From: Carettochelys insculpta
Lineage: Eukaryota > Chordata > Testudines > Carettochelyidae
Direction of reading: 5' to 3'
Assembly (NCBI RefSeq): GCF_033958435.1
Contig: NC_134167.1
Span: 6,964,001 to 7,028,000 of the forward strand
DNA: 64,000 bases
Part shown: piece by piece, positions 1 through 9,549 of the stretch
Numbering within the stretch: the stretch's first letter is position 1
Layout: every line of letters starts with the position of its first letter
Translations under genes and position numbers: made by a program
Notes under the pieces: generated by a model
What the model was told of the DNA's origin: nothing
Databases searched by the model: none
What the model saw: the letters and a program-made list of their open reading frames with translations, nothing else

Positions 1-199
1 GTAAGTGGAAGCGATTCCTAGAGACCAAGAGGGGTAATGGAATGAGTGACAAAAGGAAGTCAGAGTGGGGGGATTAAGGCTGGGGAAAGCTAATTCCCAG
101 ATGCAGCCTCAAGGGAGCACACCATCTATGACCAGAACCTGGGACAGTAGAAAAAGCAGAGATGGCTCTAAGAAGGATTTTATTTCATGACACTTACAG
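1..199 (+). other. KCNU1: Intron tail before the first visible exon
   Basis: The first six bases are gtaagt, a consensus splice donor, so the window may begin exactly at the donor of the preceding (S6/pore) exon; that exon cannot be seen. The rest is unremarkable intron ending in the acceptor cttacag at 193-199. Confidence 0.4.
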
Positions 200-291
200 G
201 TCCTGTTTGCAAATTTAATCCCTGAAATTGTGGATATCGTTGGAGTCAATCAACAATACCAAGAATCCTATGAGGTAGTGAGAGGGAGAAA
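200..291 (+). CDS. KCNU1: KCNU1 exon: end of S6 and linker to RCK1
   Basis: Acceptor cttacag precedes it and gtaagt follows. It starts in phase 0 and ends after two bases of a Lys codon. It encodes 30 residues, VLFANLIPEIVDIVG then NQQYQESYEVVRGR, matching the Slo1 stretch FARYVPEIIELIG...SGRK that leaves the S6 inner helix and enters the RCK1 linker. The E-I-V-D-I-V segment is the cytosolic end of S6. The pore and the rest of S6 lie upstream of the window. Confidence 0.93.
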
Positions 292-1032
292 GTAAGTCTG
301 ACTGTTTACATTGTCTTTGTAAAACAAAGAACAGTTTAGTAGAGAGGCTTCAAATTAGGTTGGAGGAAATAAGAAGGAATATACATCTTCACAAAATAAC
401 TTGAGTCAAATGGTGACACCTTCTATGTACCCACCCATACATGTTGGCCCTCATCACTGAAGTATTTAAGTGCATGTCTAGTTGTCAACAGCTCTCTTCA
501 ATATGAGTTTTATTTCTAAGGTAGATCTATAGGTACAACGCTGCAGCAGTGCAGCTCTTCTGCAGCACATCTGGGAAAGACTGGCTGCTGTTCTGCAGCA
601 CGTCTGGGAAAGACTCTTCTATGCCAACAGGAGCGAGCTTTCTGGTTGGCATAAAAATACCACCTCTGCAAGTGGCAGAAGTTAAGTTTGTATAATTAGT
701 TCTCCCATCAACATAGTGCTGTGCACGAGTGCTTATTTCAGTGTACGCTTATGTCACTCCAGCAGATGGGTGGTCTAGTTACACCCCTGAGGATGTAAGC
801 TGTACCAGCGTAGGCCATAACATAGACTTAGCCTAAAAGGAGAGGAAGTATAAATTAGAGAAAGAAGACACCTATCATTTCTATCCTTTTTCTATCAAAC
901 CAGGCAAGACTGTTCTGGTATATTCTTTGGTTTTTTGTCCATTCTATTTTTCAGTAAAACAGGTTGGAGTGTTTCAAATTATAAAATTCCAGTGAAACAC
1001 ATAACTGAAATTTAAAATTTCGACAAGAACAA

Positions 1033-1057
1033 GGTGGGGGTGGGGGTGGGGTTGGGG
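1033..1057 (+). other. G-rich tract, possible G-quadruplex
   Basis: Four runs of four or five G separated by one or two T on the + (coding) strand: the canonical G4 pattern. It is intronic, about 740 bases after the exon at 200-291. Confidence 0.5.
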
Positions 1058-1324
1058 AATTGTCAGGAGGTCAACATTTTTTCATAATTTGAATTTATTT
1101 ATTTTTATTTTGAATGAAAAATAAAGGAAAATAGATCTGTTAATTTGCCTTGACCTGTTGGTCAACCAATTCCTATTTTTCAATGTCTCTAGTGATGGGG
1201 CTCCTACCATTTCTGGGGAACTTTCCCACAATCTGGAAGAAATCACTTGTAGCAGTTTCTTCCTGATATTTATTCTAAATTGATCTTAGTGATAGTTTCA
1301 TAGACAAATAGCTTTTAACGTTAA

Positions 1325-1489
1325 CAGGGTCCAGTATGTTCATCTAATCTAACCTCCTGCATAACAGAGAATTTTACCCACTAATCTTGCATCAATTCCA
1401 TAACTTGTAGTTGAATTAGATTATTGCCTTTAGAAAGACACCCATTCTCGAATTATAGATTTGAATTGATGAGAGTCTACCATATACAA
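1325..1489 (-). mobile_element. Old CR1 LINE, 3' part (left of nested CR1)
   Basis: On the + strand reads as reversed CR1 3' sequence (tctaatctaacctcctg..., agagtctacc). Its continuation lies at about 3691-4010 on the far side of the younger CR1, so the younger element split it. Sequence is well decayed. Confidence 0.7.
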
Positions 1490-3690
1490 CATAAGAATGG
1501 CCATACTGGGTCAGACCAAAGGTCCATCAAGCCCAGCATCCCATCTGTCGACGGTGGCCAATGCCAGGCGCCCCAGAGAAGGAGAACAGAAGACAAGTGA
1601 TTTATCTCCTGCCATCCATCTCCTGCCCTTGTTATGAAGGCTAGGGCACCATACTTTATCCCTGGCTAATAGCCATTTATGGACCTGACCTGCAAAAATT
1701 TATCAAGCTCTTTTTTAAACCCTAATAGAGTCCTGGCCTTCACAGCCGCCTCGGGCAAGGAGTTCCACAGGTTGACTGTGCGCTGTGTGAAGAAAAATTT
1801 CCTTTTATTAGTTTTGAACCCACTACCCATCAATTTCATTTGGTGTCCCCTAGTTCTTGTATTATGGGAAAAGGTAAATAATTTTTCTATATTCACTTTC
1901 TCCACACCATTCATGATTTTATATACCTCTATCATATCGCCCCTCAATCGCCTCTTTTCCAAACTGAAAAGTCCCAGTCTCTCTAGCCTCTCCCCATATG
2001 GGACCCTTTCCAAGCCCCTAATCATCTTAGTCGCCCTTTTCTGAACCTTTTCTAATGCCAATATATCTTTTTTGAGGTGAGGAGACCACATCTGCACGCA
2101 GTACTCGAGATGTGGGCGTACCATAGTTTTATATAGGGGAAGTATGATATCTTTTGTCTTATTATCGATCCCTTTTTTAATAATTCCTAACATCCTATTT
2201 GCCTTACTAACTGCCGCTGCACACTGCGTGGATGTCTTCAGAGAACTATCCACTATAACTCCAAGATCCCTTTCCTGATCTGTCGTAGCTAAATTTGACC
2301 CCATCATGTAGTACGTGTAATTTGGGTTATTTTTTCCAACATGCATTACCTTACACTTACCCACATTAAATTTCATTTGCCATTTTGCTGCCCAATCACT
2401 CAGTTTGCTGAGATCTTTTTGTAGTTCTTCACAATCCCTTTTGGTTTTGACTGTCCTGAACAACTTGGTGTCATCTGCAAACTTTGCCACCTCACTGCTT
2501 ACCTCATTTTCCAGATCATTGATGAACAAGTTGAACAGGATCGGTCCCAGGACTGAGCCCTGGGGAACACCACTAGTTACCCCCCTCCATTGTGAAAATT
2601 TACCATTTATTCCAACCCTTTGTTTTCTGTCTTTTAACCAATTCCCGATCCATGAAAGGACCTTTCCTCCTATCCCATGACCACCTAATTTACATAAAAG
2701 CCTTTGGTGTGGGACCGTGTCAAAGGCTTTCTGGAAGTCTAGGTATATTATGTCCACTGGGTGCCCCTTGTCCGCATGTTTATTAACCCCTTCAAAGAAT
2801 TCTAATAGATTAGACAGACACGACTTCCCTCTGCAGAAACCATGCTGACTTTTGCCCAACAATTCGTGCTCTTCTATGTGCCTTGCAATTTTACTCTTTA
2901 CTAGTGTTTCTACTAATTTGCCTGGTACTGATGTTAAACTTATCGGTCTATAATTGCCAGGATCTCCTCTAGAGCCTTTTTTAAATATTGGTGTTATATT
3001 GGCCGTCTTCCAGTCATTTGGTACCAAAGTGGATTTAAAGGATAGGTTACAAACCACTGTTAATAACTCCGCAATTTCACATTTGAGTTCTTTCAGAACC
3101 CTTGGGTGAATGCCATCTGGTCCTGGAGACTTGTTACTATTCAGCTTATCAATTAATTCCAAAACCTCCTCTAATGTCACTTCAATCTGAGTGAGTTCCT
3201 CAGATTTGTCGCCTAAAAAGGCTGGCTCAGATTTAGGAACCTCTGTAACATCTTCAGCCGTGAAGACTGAAGCAAAGAAATCATTTAATCGCTCCGCAAT
3301 GGCACTGTCTTCCTTGATCGCTCCTTTTATATCTTTATCATCCAAGGGCCCCACTGCTTTTTTAGCAGGCTTCCTGCTTCTAATGTATTTAAAAAACATT
3401 TTACTATTGTTTTTTGAATTTTTGGCTAGCTGTTCCTCAAACTCTTTTTTGGCTTTTCTTACTACATTATGACAGTTAATTTGGGAGTGTTTATGTTCCT
3501 TTCTATTTTCCTCACTAGGATTTGACTTCCACTTTTTAAAAGCTGCCCTTTTCTCTCTCACTGCCTTTTTAACATGGCTGTTTAGCCATGGTGGTTCTTT
3601 GTTAGGTCTCTTACTGTGTTTTTTTATTTGGGGTATACATTTAAGTTGGGCCTCTAGTATGGTGTCTTTAAACAGTTTAAACGGTAAACT
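1490..3690 (-). mobile_element. Young CR1 LINE, 5' truncated, about 2.2 kb
   Basis: The left edge is the CR1 3' UTR in reverse (aagaatggccatactgggtc), typical of turtle CR1. The rest encodes the linker, reverse transcriptase and C-terminal region of ORF2. ORF1 and the endonuclease are absent, so the copy is 5' truncated, which abolishes autonomous retrotransposition. It sits inside an older CR1 in the same orientation. The intact frame argues for a recent insertion. The right boundary is approximate (3685-3695). Confidence 0.93.
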
Positions 3691-3714
3691 GATGCAATGA
3701 TTAATTACCCTCAC
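1666..3714 (-). CDS. CR1 ORF2 fragment: reverse transcriptase, 682 codons open
   Basis: An uninterrupted frame of CR1-clade reverse transcriptase. Landmarks in order: [15 protein letters not shown] (196-210), NYRPISLTS (254-262), [13 protein letters not shown] with catalytic Asp326, [19 protein letters not shown] (382-400), and FADD at 412-415. Both catalytic Asp boxes are intact. A thumb/C-terminal region with [18 protein letters not shown] follows, to the stop near the 3' UTR. The endonuclease domain that should precede it is missing. About the first 10 residues, including the Met, come from the flanking older CR1, so the start is accidental. Confidence 0.92.
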   Translation of the reverse strand: MRVINHCISLPFKLFKDTILEAQLKCIPQIKKHSKRPNKEPPWLNSHVKKAVREKRAAFKKWKSNPSEENRKEHKHSQINCHNVVRKAKKEFEEQLAKNSKNNSKMFFKYIRSRKPAKKAVGPLDDKDIKGAIKEDSAIAERLNDFFASVFTAEDVTEVPKSEPAFLGDKSEELTQIEVTLEEVLELIDKLNSNKSPGPDGIHPRVLKELKCEIAELLTVVCNLSFKSTLVPNDWKTANITPIFKKGSRGDPGNYRPISLTSVPGKLVETLVKSKIARHIEEHELLGKSQHGFCRGKSCLSNLLEFFEGVNKHADKGHPVDIIYLDFQKAFDTVPHQRLLCKLGGHGIGGKVLSWIGNWLKDRKQRVGINGKFSQWRGVTSGVPQGSVLGPILFNLFINDLENEVSSEVAKFADDTKLFRTVKTKRDCEELQKDLSKLSDWAAKWQMKFNVGKCKVMHVGKNNPNYTYYMMGSNLATTDQERDLGVIVDSSLKTSTQCAAAVSKANRMLGIIKKGIDNKTKDIILPLYKTMVRPHLEYCVQMWSPHLKKDILALEKVQKRATKMIRGLERVPYGERLERLGLFSLEKRRLRGDMIEVYKIMNGVEKVNIEKLFTFSHNTRTRGHQMKLMGSGFKTNKRKFFFTQRTVNLWNSLPEAAVKARTLLGFKKELDKFLQVRSINGY

Positions 3715-4010
3715 TCATAAGAATGTGCCTCTTTATTTCCAGTTCAAATTGTCAAGCTTCAATTTTCAGTTGTTGGGATTTGGTTATGTTTTTGTCTACT
3801 TGATTAAAATAATTTGCTCCGACCAGAATCATGTCCCCTTATAAAGACCTATATTCTATTATTGAGTCACCTCTTAAACTTCTCTTCAGTATCCCTCAGC
3901 TCCTGGTAAATTAGTCCTTTTCTAAGTTGGTGTCTACATCATTTGAATACTTGTGAAGGGTTATATCTCTACCTTGTTTGCAAAACAACCCTTCTAACTT
4001 ACAGGATTAT
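3691..4010 (-). mobile_element. Old CR1 LINE, continuation right of nested CR1
   Basis: Begins with reversed CR1 sequence (attaattaccctcactc, ttatttccagttcaaattg) that continues the piece at 1325-1489. Decayed towards its right end, so that edge is approximate. Confidence 0.65.
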
Positions 4011-4197
4011 AAACAGAAAGGCTTCCACGCAACTAGACTTCTAATTTTGTTGGCCATATTTACTGAGGACCACACCCCATCTAGAGCTCTGTAAGGCACA
4101 CAGAGAGATCTAGTGGCTAATTAATTGTGACACACAATGTTTATAATAAGTAGTCTCCATGTCCCAAACGTGACAGTTTCTCATTATCTTTCTGTAG

Positions 4198-4308
4198 GTT
4201 CATTGTCGTCTGCGGGAATTTCACTGTGGAGAGTGTGACGGCTTTCTTAACAAACTTCCTGGCTGAGGACACAGGAGATGTTTGTACTGAGATTATCTTT
4301 TTGGGAGA
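4198..4308 (+). CDS. KCNU1: KCNU1 exon: first beta-alpha-beta of RCK1
   Basis: Acceptor tctgtag, donor gtgagt. The first base completes Lys. Then FIVVCGNFTVESVTAFL and FLAEDTGDVCTEIIFLG, the first Rossmann strand, helix and strand of RCK1 (Slo1: HIVVCGHITLESVSNFL). Relative to Slo1, the Asp at the position usually numbered 362 is Asn here, while Asp367 and Glu374 appear kept. Ends after two bases of a Glu codon. Confidence 0.95.
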
Positions 4309-5045
4309 GTGAGTATCCCCACGACACTTTTCCAATCATTTCCTAAACACAGTTGTGGTTATTTTGGGGGTGGGAGGGAGAGAGCTAGAGGTTACTTTTA
4401 TTACTGGTGGCTTTTGATAAGAGAAGTCATATTATACACCTAAGTAACTAGAAATAGGAAAGAGCAGAAATACCTATGAGACCTTACCACCTTGGGAAGC
4501 TTGGTGAGCAAATATTCTCTGTGCTACATCTTTAATGAGAATAAATATGTTTTCTTTTTCAAGCTTCTTTTCTAGAATTTACGACTCACCCTAGCTGAGA
4601 TTGTGACCGAAAGATCTCTTGGAGCTATCTAGAAAAGGTCATGGTTTAAATAAGGGTTACAAGGATCCCCTGGTTCTGGTATCTACTTCCTGCCAGAGAA
4701 TATCATTTAATTTCTTTAGTGAAAGCCTGTGTCAGATGGGTCATCATAATCACTGAGATGTGTATGTGAAGTGTTATGTATGTAGAATAAAACTATGTTC
4801 TCTAGTTAGTTAAGGCACGTCACTGAAAGATGATCCCTAAACTATTGCCAGGTGGCAGGGCTGCGGGGAGAAACCTTTATAATCTTTCTCTGGTTGGTCA
4901 TGTGCACATTAAGTATTGTAATTGACATCCATTTACAAACTGAGGAAAATGAGTGGGTATAGGGAGGTAATGGGATTTTGTCTCTGTAGTCAGCACTAAT
5001 GGGACTGGCACTGAGGTAATGACATGCTGGCACTCCCATTTTGAG

Positions 5046-5208
5046 GGGGCTGTTGAAGAATTGGACAGGGTGTGGGAAAGAGCCAGTAAAATGATTAGAG
5101 GACTAGAGAAAATACTTGACAGTGAGAGACTTAAAGATCTCAATCTGTTTAGCTTATCAAAAAGAAAATAGAGGGTGATTTGATTAGTGTACGTATATTT
5201 TCACAGGG
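5046..5208 (+). mobile_element. CR1 LINE, left half of a split copy
   Basis: Sense CR1 3' coding sequence (aagaattggacagggtg..., agtgagagacttaaagatct). It breaks at tattttcacaggg (5196-5208). The copy resumes at about 6549, after a nearly matching tatcttcacaggg. Confidence 0.8.
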
Positions 5209-5522
5209 TGCTGCATAACAACTCTTCATAAGGATAACATAACTATCCTTATCTGTTCCTGCATCTATGCACATAATACTCCCCAAGTAGGTAAACTGCT
5301 GCACATCTTCCAGGTCATCCCTTTCCCGTATGACAGTGCTGTTGTTGGACTGGTTGATCCTCATTATCTTGGTCTTGCTCTTGTTAATCCTCAGTCCAGC
5401 CACTGAGGCAGTTTTGTCTAGTGTTGTGACCTTTTCTTCTATGCTTTCATGTTGGTGTGAAAGGAGGGTGACATCAGCAGCAAAACCAATATCCTCTAGC
5501 TGATTGAAAAGTGTCCACTGAA
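5209..5522 (-). mobile_element. LINE (RTE-X-like), inverted 5' segment
   Basis: The minus strand encodes reverse-transcriptase sequence of a second, non-CR1 LINE: a FAADVTLLSH box (family norm FADD), then LRINKSKTKIMRIN, VQQFTYLGSIM and DAGTDKD. The protein continues, on the other strand, from 5533. The last ~35 bases at the left edge contain a local ATAAGGATA inverted repeat and are not clearly LINE. Clade assignment is from memory. Confidence 0.75.
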
Positions 5523-6075
5523 TGCCTCGTGAACAAATAAGGATATCAGTGCCTGGATAGGGAAAGCAACAGCTGCATTCAAGACTTGCTGTCCCATATG
5601 CAGTTCACAGACAAGATCTATAAAGATGAAACTGCTGATCTTCAACACGAGTGTGAAGAGTGTGGTCTTGTATGGATGCAAGACCTGGCATACTAAATAG
5701 TCTTCAAGTCACAAGCTACAGACATTTATAAACAGATGCATGAGGTACATCCTGCACATCAAATGGCAATACTTCATCACAAATTAGGAGCTTTAGAACA
5801 GAGTAGGACAAGAACCACTTGCTGTTCAAATCAAGAGACGAAAGTGGGGATGGCTAGGCCACACTCGCAGAAAACCATCATCCAGCATAGTTTGTCAAGC
5901 TTTCACATGGAACCGGCAAGGAAACCCCAAAAGAGGAAGACCTCGGAAGACATGAAGAAGGTCTACTGAGATTGAAGCGCAACAACTAGGGTACTTCTAG
6001 AGCCAGATAAAAGTTTTGTCCCAAGACACACAGTGAAGTGGAGGAGACTTGTAGCTGATCTATGTTCCACACAGT
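5523..6075 (+). mobile_element. LINE (RTE-X-like), 3' segment in sense
   Basis: The + strand encodes KDISAWIGKATAAFK, VKSVVLYGCKTWHTK, then KRRKWGWLGHTRRKPSSSIV-like and GRPRK-like sequence after an early stop: the C-terminal region of the same LINE whose upstream part is inverted at 5209-5522. It ends in ctatgttccacac, interrupted by the palindrome at 6076-6511. A short tail, agtacaaggattaagtag, resumes at 6515. Stops show it is dead. Confidence 0.75.
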
Positions 6076-6511
6076 GGCTGTGTCTACACGTGCCCCAAAC
6101 TTCGAAATGGCCATGCAAATGGCCATTTCGAAGTTTACTAATGAAGCGCTGAAATGCATATTCAGCGCTTCATTAGCATGCGGGCGGCAGCGGCGCTTCG
6201 AAATTGACGAGCCTTGCCGCCGCGCGGCGCGGCCAGACGGGGCTCCTTTTCGAAAGGACGCCACCTTCTTCGAAGTCCCCTTATTCCCATGAGCTCACGG
6301 GAATAAGGGGACTTCGAAGTAGGTGGCGTGCTTTCGAAAAGGAGCCCCGTCTGGATGCGCCGCGCGGCGGCAAGGCTCGTCAATTTCGAAGCGCCGCTGC
6401 CGCCCGCATGCTAATGAAGCGCTGAATATGCATGTCAGCGCTTCATTAGTAAACTTCGAAATGGCCATTTGCATGGCCATTTCGAAGTTTGGGGCACGTG
6501 TAGACGTAGCC
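6076..6511. mobile_element. Foldback DNA transposon A1, near-perfect palindrome
   Basis: The two halves are almost exact reverse complements around GAGCTC at 6291-6296, giving arms of about 218 bp. Ends are GGCTGTGTCTACACGTG and its near complement. It is rich in CpG and TTCGAA and has no coding capacity; apparent frames on both strands are mirror images. It lies in the 3' tail of the LINE. Flanks give CAG/CAG if the element is extended by one base at each end, so the target duplication is uncertain here. Confidence 0.9.
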
Positions 6512-6548
6512 ACAGAGTACAAGGATTAAGTAGTAGTATCTTCACAGG

Positions 6549-6845
6549 GAGAAACTATGGTCCTTAATACAGCAGGGGAAAAAATAAGAACCAGTGGATG
6601 GAATTTAGAACTAAACACTTCAAGTTAGAAATGAGGTGTAATTTTTTACAGTGAGAGTGATTAACCACTGGAACAAATGACTAAGGGAAGTGGTGGATTT
6701 TCATCCCTTGTTTTCAAATCAAGACTGGATGCCTTTCTTGGCATTAGTCAAACATAAATGATTGGGCTGAATACAGAGCTACTGGAGTGAAATTCTCTGG
6801 CTTCTGTTAAACAGCATGATCTAAATGATCCAGTCCCATAGCTTT
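6549..6845 (+). mobile_element. CR1 LINE, right half of the split copy
   Basis: Resumes CR1 after the insertion: acagtgagagtgattaacc, ggaacaaatgactaaggga and tcaagactggatgcctttct, the sense 3' end of a CR1. The right edge is approximate. Confidence 0.78.
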
Positions 6846-6939
6846 GCAGGAATTTTTGTGTGGGAGAGATGCTTTTTTCTAAATGTGGACAACAGGTTTT
6901 TTGAAATATAACAGAGTTCAAAATATTTGTGCACTGAGT

Positions 6940-7621
6940 GGCTACGTCTACACGTGCAGCCAACATCGAAATAGGCTATTTCGATGAATAACGTCTACAC
7001 GTCCTCCAGGGCCAGCAACATCGATGTTCAACTTCGACGTTGCTCAGCCCAACATCGAAATAGGCGCAGCAAGGGAACGTCTACACGTCAAAGTAGCACA
7101 CATCGAAATAGGGATGCCAGGCACAGCTGCAGACAGGGTCACAGGGCAGACTCAACAGCAAGCCGCTCCCTTAAAGGGCCCCTCCCAGACACAGTTGCAC
7201 TAAACAACACAAGATACACAGAGCTGACAACTGGTTGCAGACCCTGTGCCTGCAGCATAGAGCCCCAGCTGCCGCAGAAGGAGCCAGAAGCCCTGGGCTA
7301 AGGGCTGCTGCCCATGGTGACCATAGAGCCCCGCAGGGGCTGGAGAGAGAGCATCTCTCAACCCCCCAGCTGATGGCCGCCATGGAGGACCCAGCAATTT
7401 CGACGTTGCGGGACGCGGATCGTCTACACGGTCCCTACTTCGACATTGAACGTCGAAGTAGGGCGCTATTCCTATCTCCTCATGAGGTTAGCGACTTCGA
7501 CGTCTCGCCGCCTAACATCGAAGTTAACTTCGAAATAGCGCCCGACGCGTGTAGACGCGACGGGCGCTATTTCGAAGTTGGTGCCGCTACTTCGAAGTAG
7601 CGTGCACGTGTAGACGCAGCC
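6940..7621 (+). mobile_element. CpG-rich DNA transposon B1 (non-autonomous)
   Basis: Starts GGCTACGTCTACACGTG and ends with its complement (cacgtgtagacgcagcc). Perfect 3-bp target duplication AGT (6937-6939, 7622-7624). Subterminal zones carry repeated TCGAA/TCGACG palindromes. A unique G+C-rich core of about 270 bp (7120-7400) contains two in-frame ATGs at 7373 and 7382, the second in perfect Kozak context (gccgccATGG). Open frames of 105 and 121 codons recur at the same spacing in copy B3, which reflects lack of indels. Copies B2 and B3 are at 24979 and 44157. Confidence 0.9.
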
Positions 7622-7796
7622 AGTGTGTATAAAAGAGGTTAATGAAAAATGTGAGTGGAAACAATGGTTTTTGTTATAACATACTAAAAATGTATACATT
7701 AATAAAAGTTTTGTAAAAATTGTCATCTGGCATCTTGCTATAATATCATAAGTGAAAAACAACATTTCCTCATCCCCTTCCCTTCTCCATTGCTAA

Positions 7797-7900
7797 CAGC
7801 CAAGGGCATGCTGGGAAATGTAATTCCTTCTCCTCTCCAGGGCCAGCTGTCTAGGCAGTTAACCGGCCAGGGAACTACAGCTCCCAGGGTGCCTTGGGTT
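7797..7900. repeat. Short imperfect inverted repeat
   Basis: gccaagggcatgctgggaaa on the left is roughly complementary to cccagggtgccttgggttcc on the right. Probably a worn MITE; family not recognised. Confidence 0.4.
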
Positions 7901-8088
7901 CCCTAATCATGCCCTGCAGGTTCCCCCTGTACAGCACAGCAGAGAGGAAGAAAGAGAAATTGGACTTGGGGGAGGGGTGCATACATAATGTGCCTGCATA
8001 TAAGCCTGTGATCTCAGCTTCGAATCTAGCCTTAAAATCTATTATTCTGTGAAATGATGGTGGGTCGTATCTGTTCCATTTGGAGTAA

Positions 8089-8450
8089 TACAGGTTGAAC
8101 CTGTCTTGTCCAGCACCCTTGGGAGCTGACCTGTGCCGGAGGAGAACATTTGCAGGATGACAGGAGGTCAATATTTTCTAGCACATTACCAATACTTCTA
8201 CTGTTTACTGGGCACTTAGAAGACATTTGGGAGTAAATTACAGCTAAATAACAGCACAGAACACTGACAGCCTGGACTGGTGGCTGTAAACAAACTGTAC
8301 ACTGTGGACTGGTGGCTGTAAACAAACTTTACAGGACCATGGGAAAGTTGGCTACACCCAGGATAATTGGTCATCCAGCTAACTAAAATAATGCTGGATT
8401 GCAGAGTTTACCAGACAACAGAGTTCCAGATTAGATAAATTCAACCTGTA
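8089..8450 (+). mobile_element. DNA transposon E1 with ACAGGTTGAA ends
   Basis: Begins acaggttgaacctgtc and ends aaattcaacctgt: short terminal inverted repeats around about 360 bp without coding capacity. A second copy in reverse orientation lies at 23944-24681 and carries palindrome A2. Copy E1 contains a private 33-bp tandem duplication starting at 8273. Confidence 0.75.
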
Positions 8451-8776
8451 GTAAATGGGAATGTATAAATGAGGAAAATAGACCCATGGTTCCACCTGAA
8501 TGCAAAGTAAAGGATCAGGTACTTAGCCAGTCTCGCTTCTGCTTTGAATGCTTCTTTCAAAATCCTCTCTTTTCACTGCAATTTAAATTCTATGACTCTT
8601 AGGCTTTATAAAACCTACCTTGTGTGCTTAACTGACCTGCCAAGTCACTTTTAAGCAGATTTTAAAAACATCACATGAATGTGGACAATGTGTTTGGGAG
8701 AAAAGATCTACGACATTGTTACGAGGGGCTGATCAGCATTTTTCTTCTGTTTTGGATTTTTTTTTTTATCATGTAG

Positions 8777-8882
8777 AACTCTTCCCGGTCTGGAGCTGGA
8801 AACTGTATTCAAATACTATTCTGCCTATACCACTTTCCTCCATGGCTCTGTACTGAATCAGGAAGATCTCAAGAGAGTTGCG
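8777..8882 (+). CDS. KCNU1: KCNU1 exon: RCK1, LELE..F and GSVLNQEDL
   Basis: Acceptor catgtag after a T-rich tract, donor gtaaga. One base completes Glu, then 35 codons with TLPGLELETVFKYYSAYTTF and LHGSVLNQEDLKRVA. This aligns with Slo1 SPNLELEALFKRHFTQVEF and YQGSVLNPHDLARVK. The Slo1 Mg2+ ligand Glu399 aligns with Thr here. Ends in phase 0. Confidence 0.95.
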
Positions 8883-9235
8883 GTAAGACCCCTTTTTATC
8901 ATCCACCATTTTCTTTCCATAAGTCACGTGTTTTTTTTTTTTCAAAATCCAGGCTCCAGTCATGAGCTGCCCAGCCAAATGGTCAAATTCTGCCACTAAT
9001 CTCATTGATTGGAAACTTACGTCAAGCACACCCATATGTTTCAATGGAACAATTTGCAGAGTAAGGTCTGACACCAAGCGAACTAGAATAAGAGAATCTA
9101 AGGATAAATATTTGAGCCTAAAAGATTAAAATTTGTAAAGGTAGAAAATGAAAATAAATAATTGAGATGAATTTTGACTGTTTTTGGCTTGAAGAGAAGC
9201 ATATAAGAAATCTAAGAAATGTAGCATTTTCTGAA

Positions 9236-9374
9236 AACTAAAAAGTCTCAGTGGGGTAGCCATGTTAGTTGCTAGCTCCACAAATAACAAGTAGTCCTGT
9301 AGCATCTTAGAGACTAACAAATGTATTAGGTCATGAGCTTTGGTGGGTAAAACCCACTTCTTCAGATGGAAACT
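9236..9374 (-). mobile_element. SINE-like reptile repeat, antisense
   Basis: Reverse complement carries cagatgaagtgggtttacc-like, a gagcttatgaccta-like stretch and tagtctctaagatgctac, the typical 3' region of the tRNA-type SINE-like repeats common in turtles and lizards. It ends 86 bases before an exon. No A/B box was checked. Confidence 0.65.
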
Positions 9375-9460
9375 GAAGACTTTTGACAATCTCAGCTTTG
9401 CACAAGGGATAATTGTATGGCATGTGGAATCAAATCCTAAGTTTGCTTTTCTCTCCTAAG

Positions 9461-9549
9461 AAACAGATGGGATCTGCAGATGCGTGTCTGATTCTAGCAG
9501 ACATGTGCTCTTCGGATCCTTATGTGGAAGACACTTCCAATATCATAAG
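9461..9549 (+). CDS. KCNU1: KCNU1 exon: RCK1, [10 protein letters not shown]
   Basis: Acceptor tcctaag, donor gtaggt. Encodes [16 protein letters not shown] then SSDPYVEDTSNII plus two bases of Arg. It matches Slo1 [28 protein letters not shown], so the strand-loop-helix of RCK1 is intact. An antisense copy of a SINE-like repeat ends about 85 bases upstream of the exon. Confidence 0.95.

Noticed and set aside
1666..3714. 682-codon frame as a host gene
   Set aside because: It is CR1 reverse transcriptase lying antisense in an intron, with CR1 3' UTR next to its stop.
6062..6529. Mirror-image frames on both strands
   Set aside because: A palindrome gives the same translation on both strands; no selection needed.
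6984..7600. 105- and 121-codon frames as genes conserved at 6984 and 44230
   Set aside because: They lie in transposon copies B1 and B3 and cross terminal repeats; equal lengths reflect recent common origin. Only the short ATG region may be a coding remnant.
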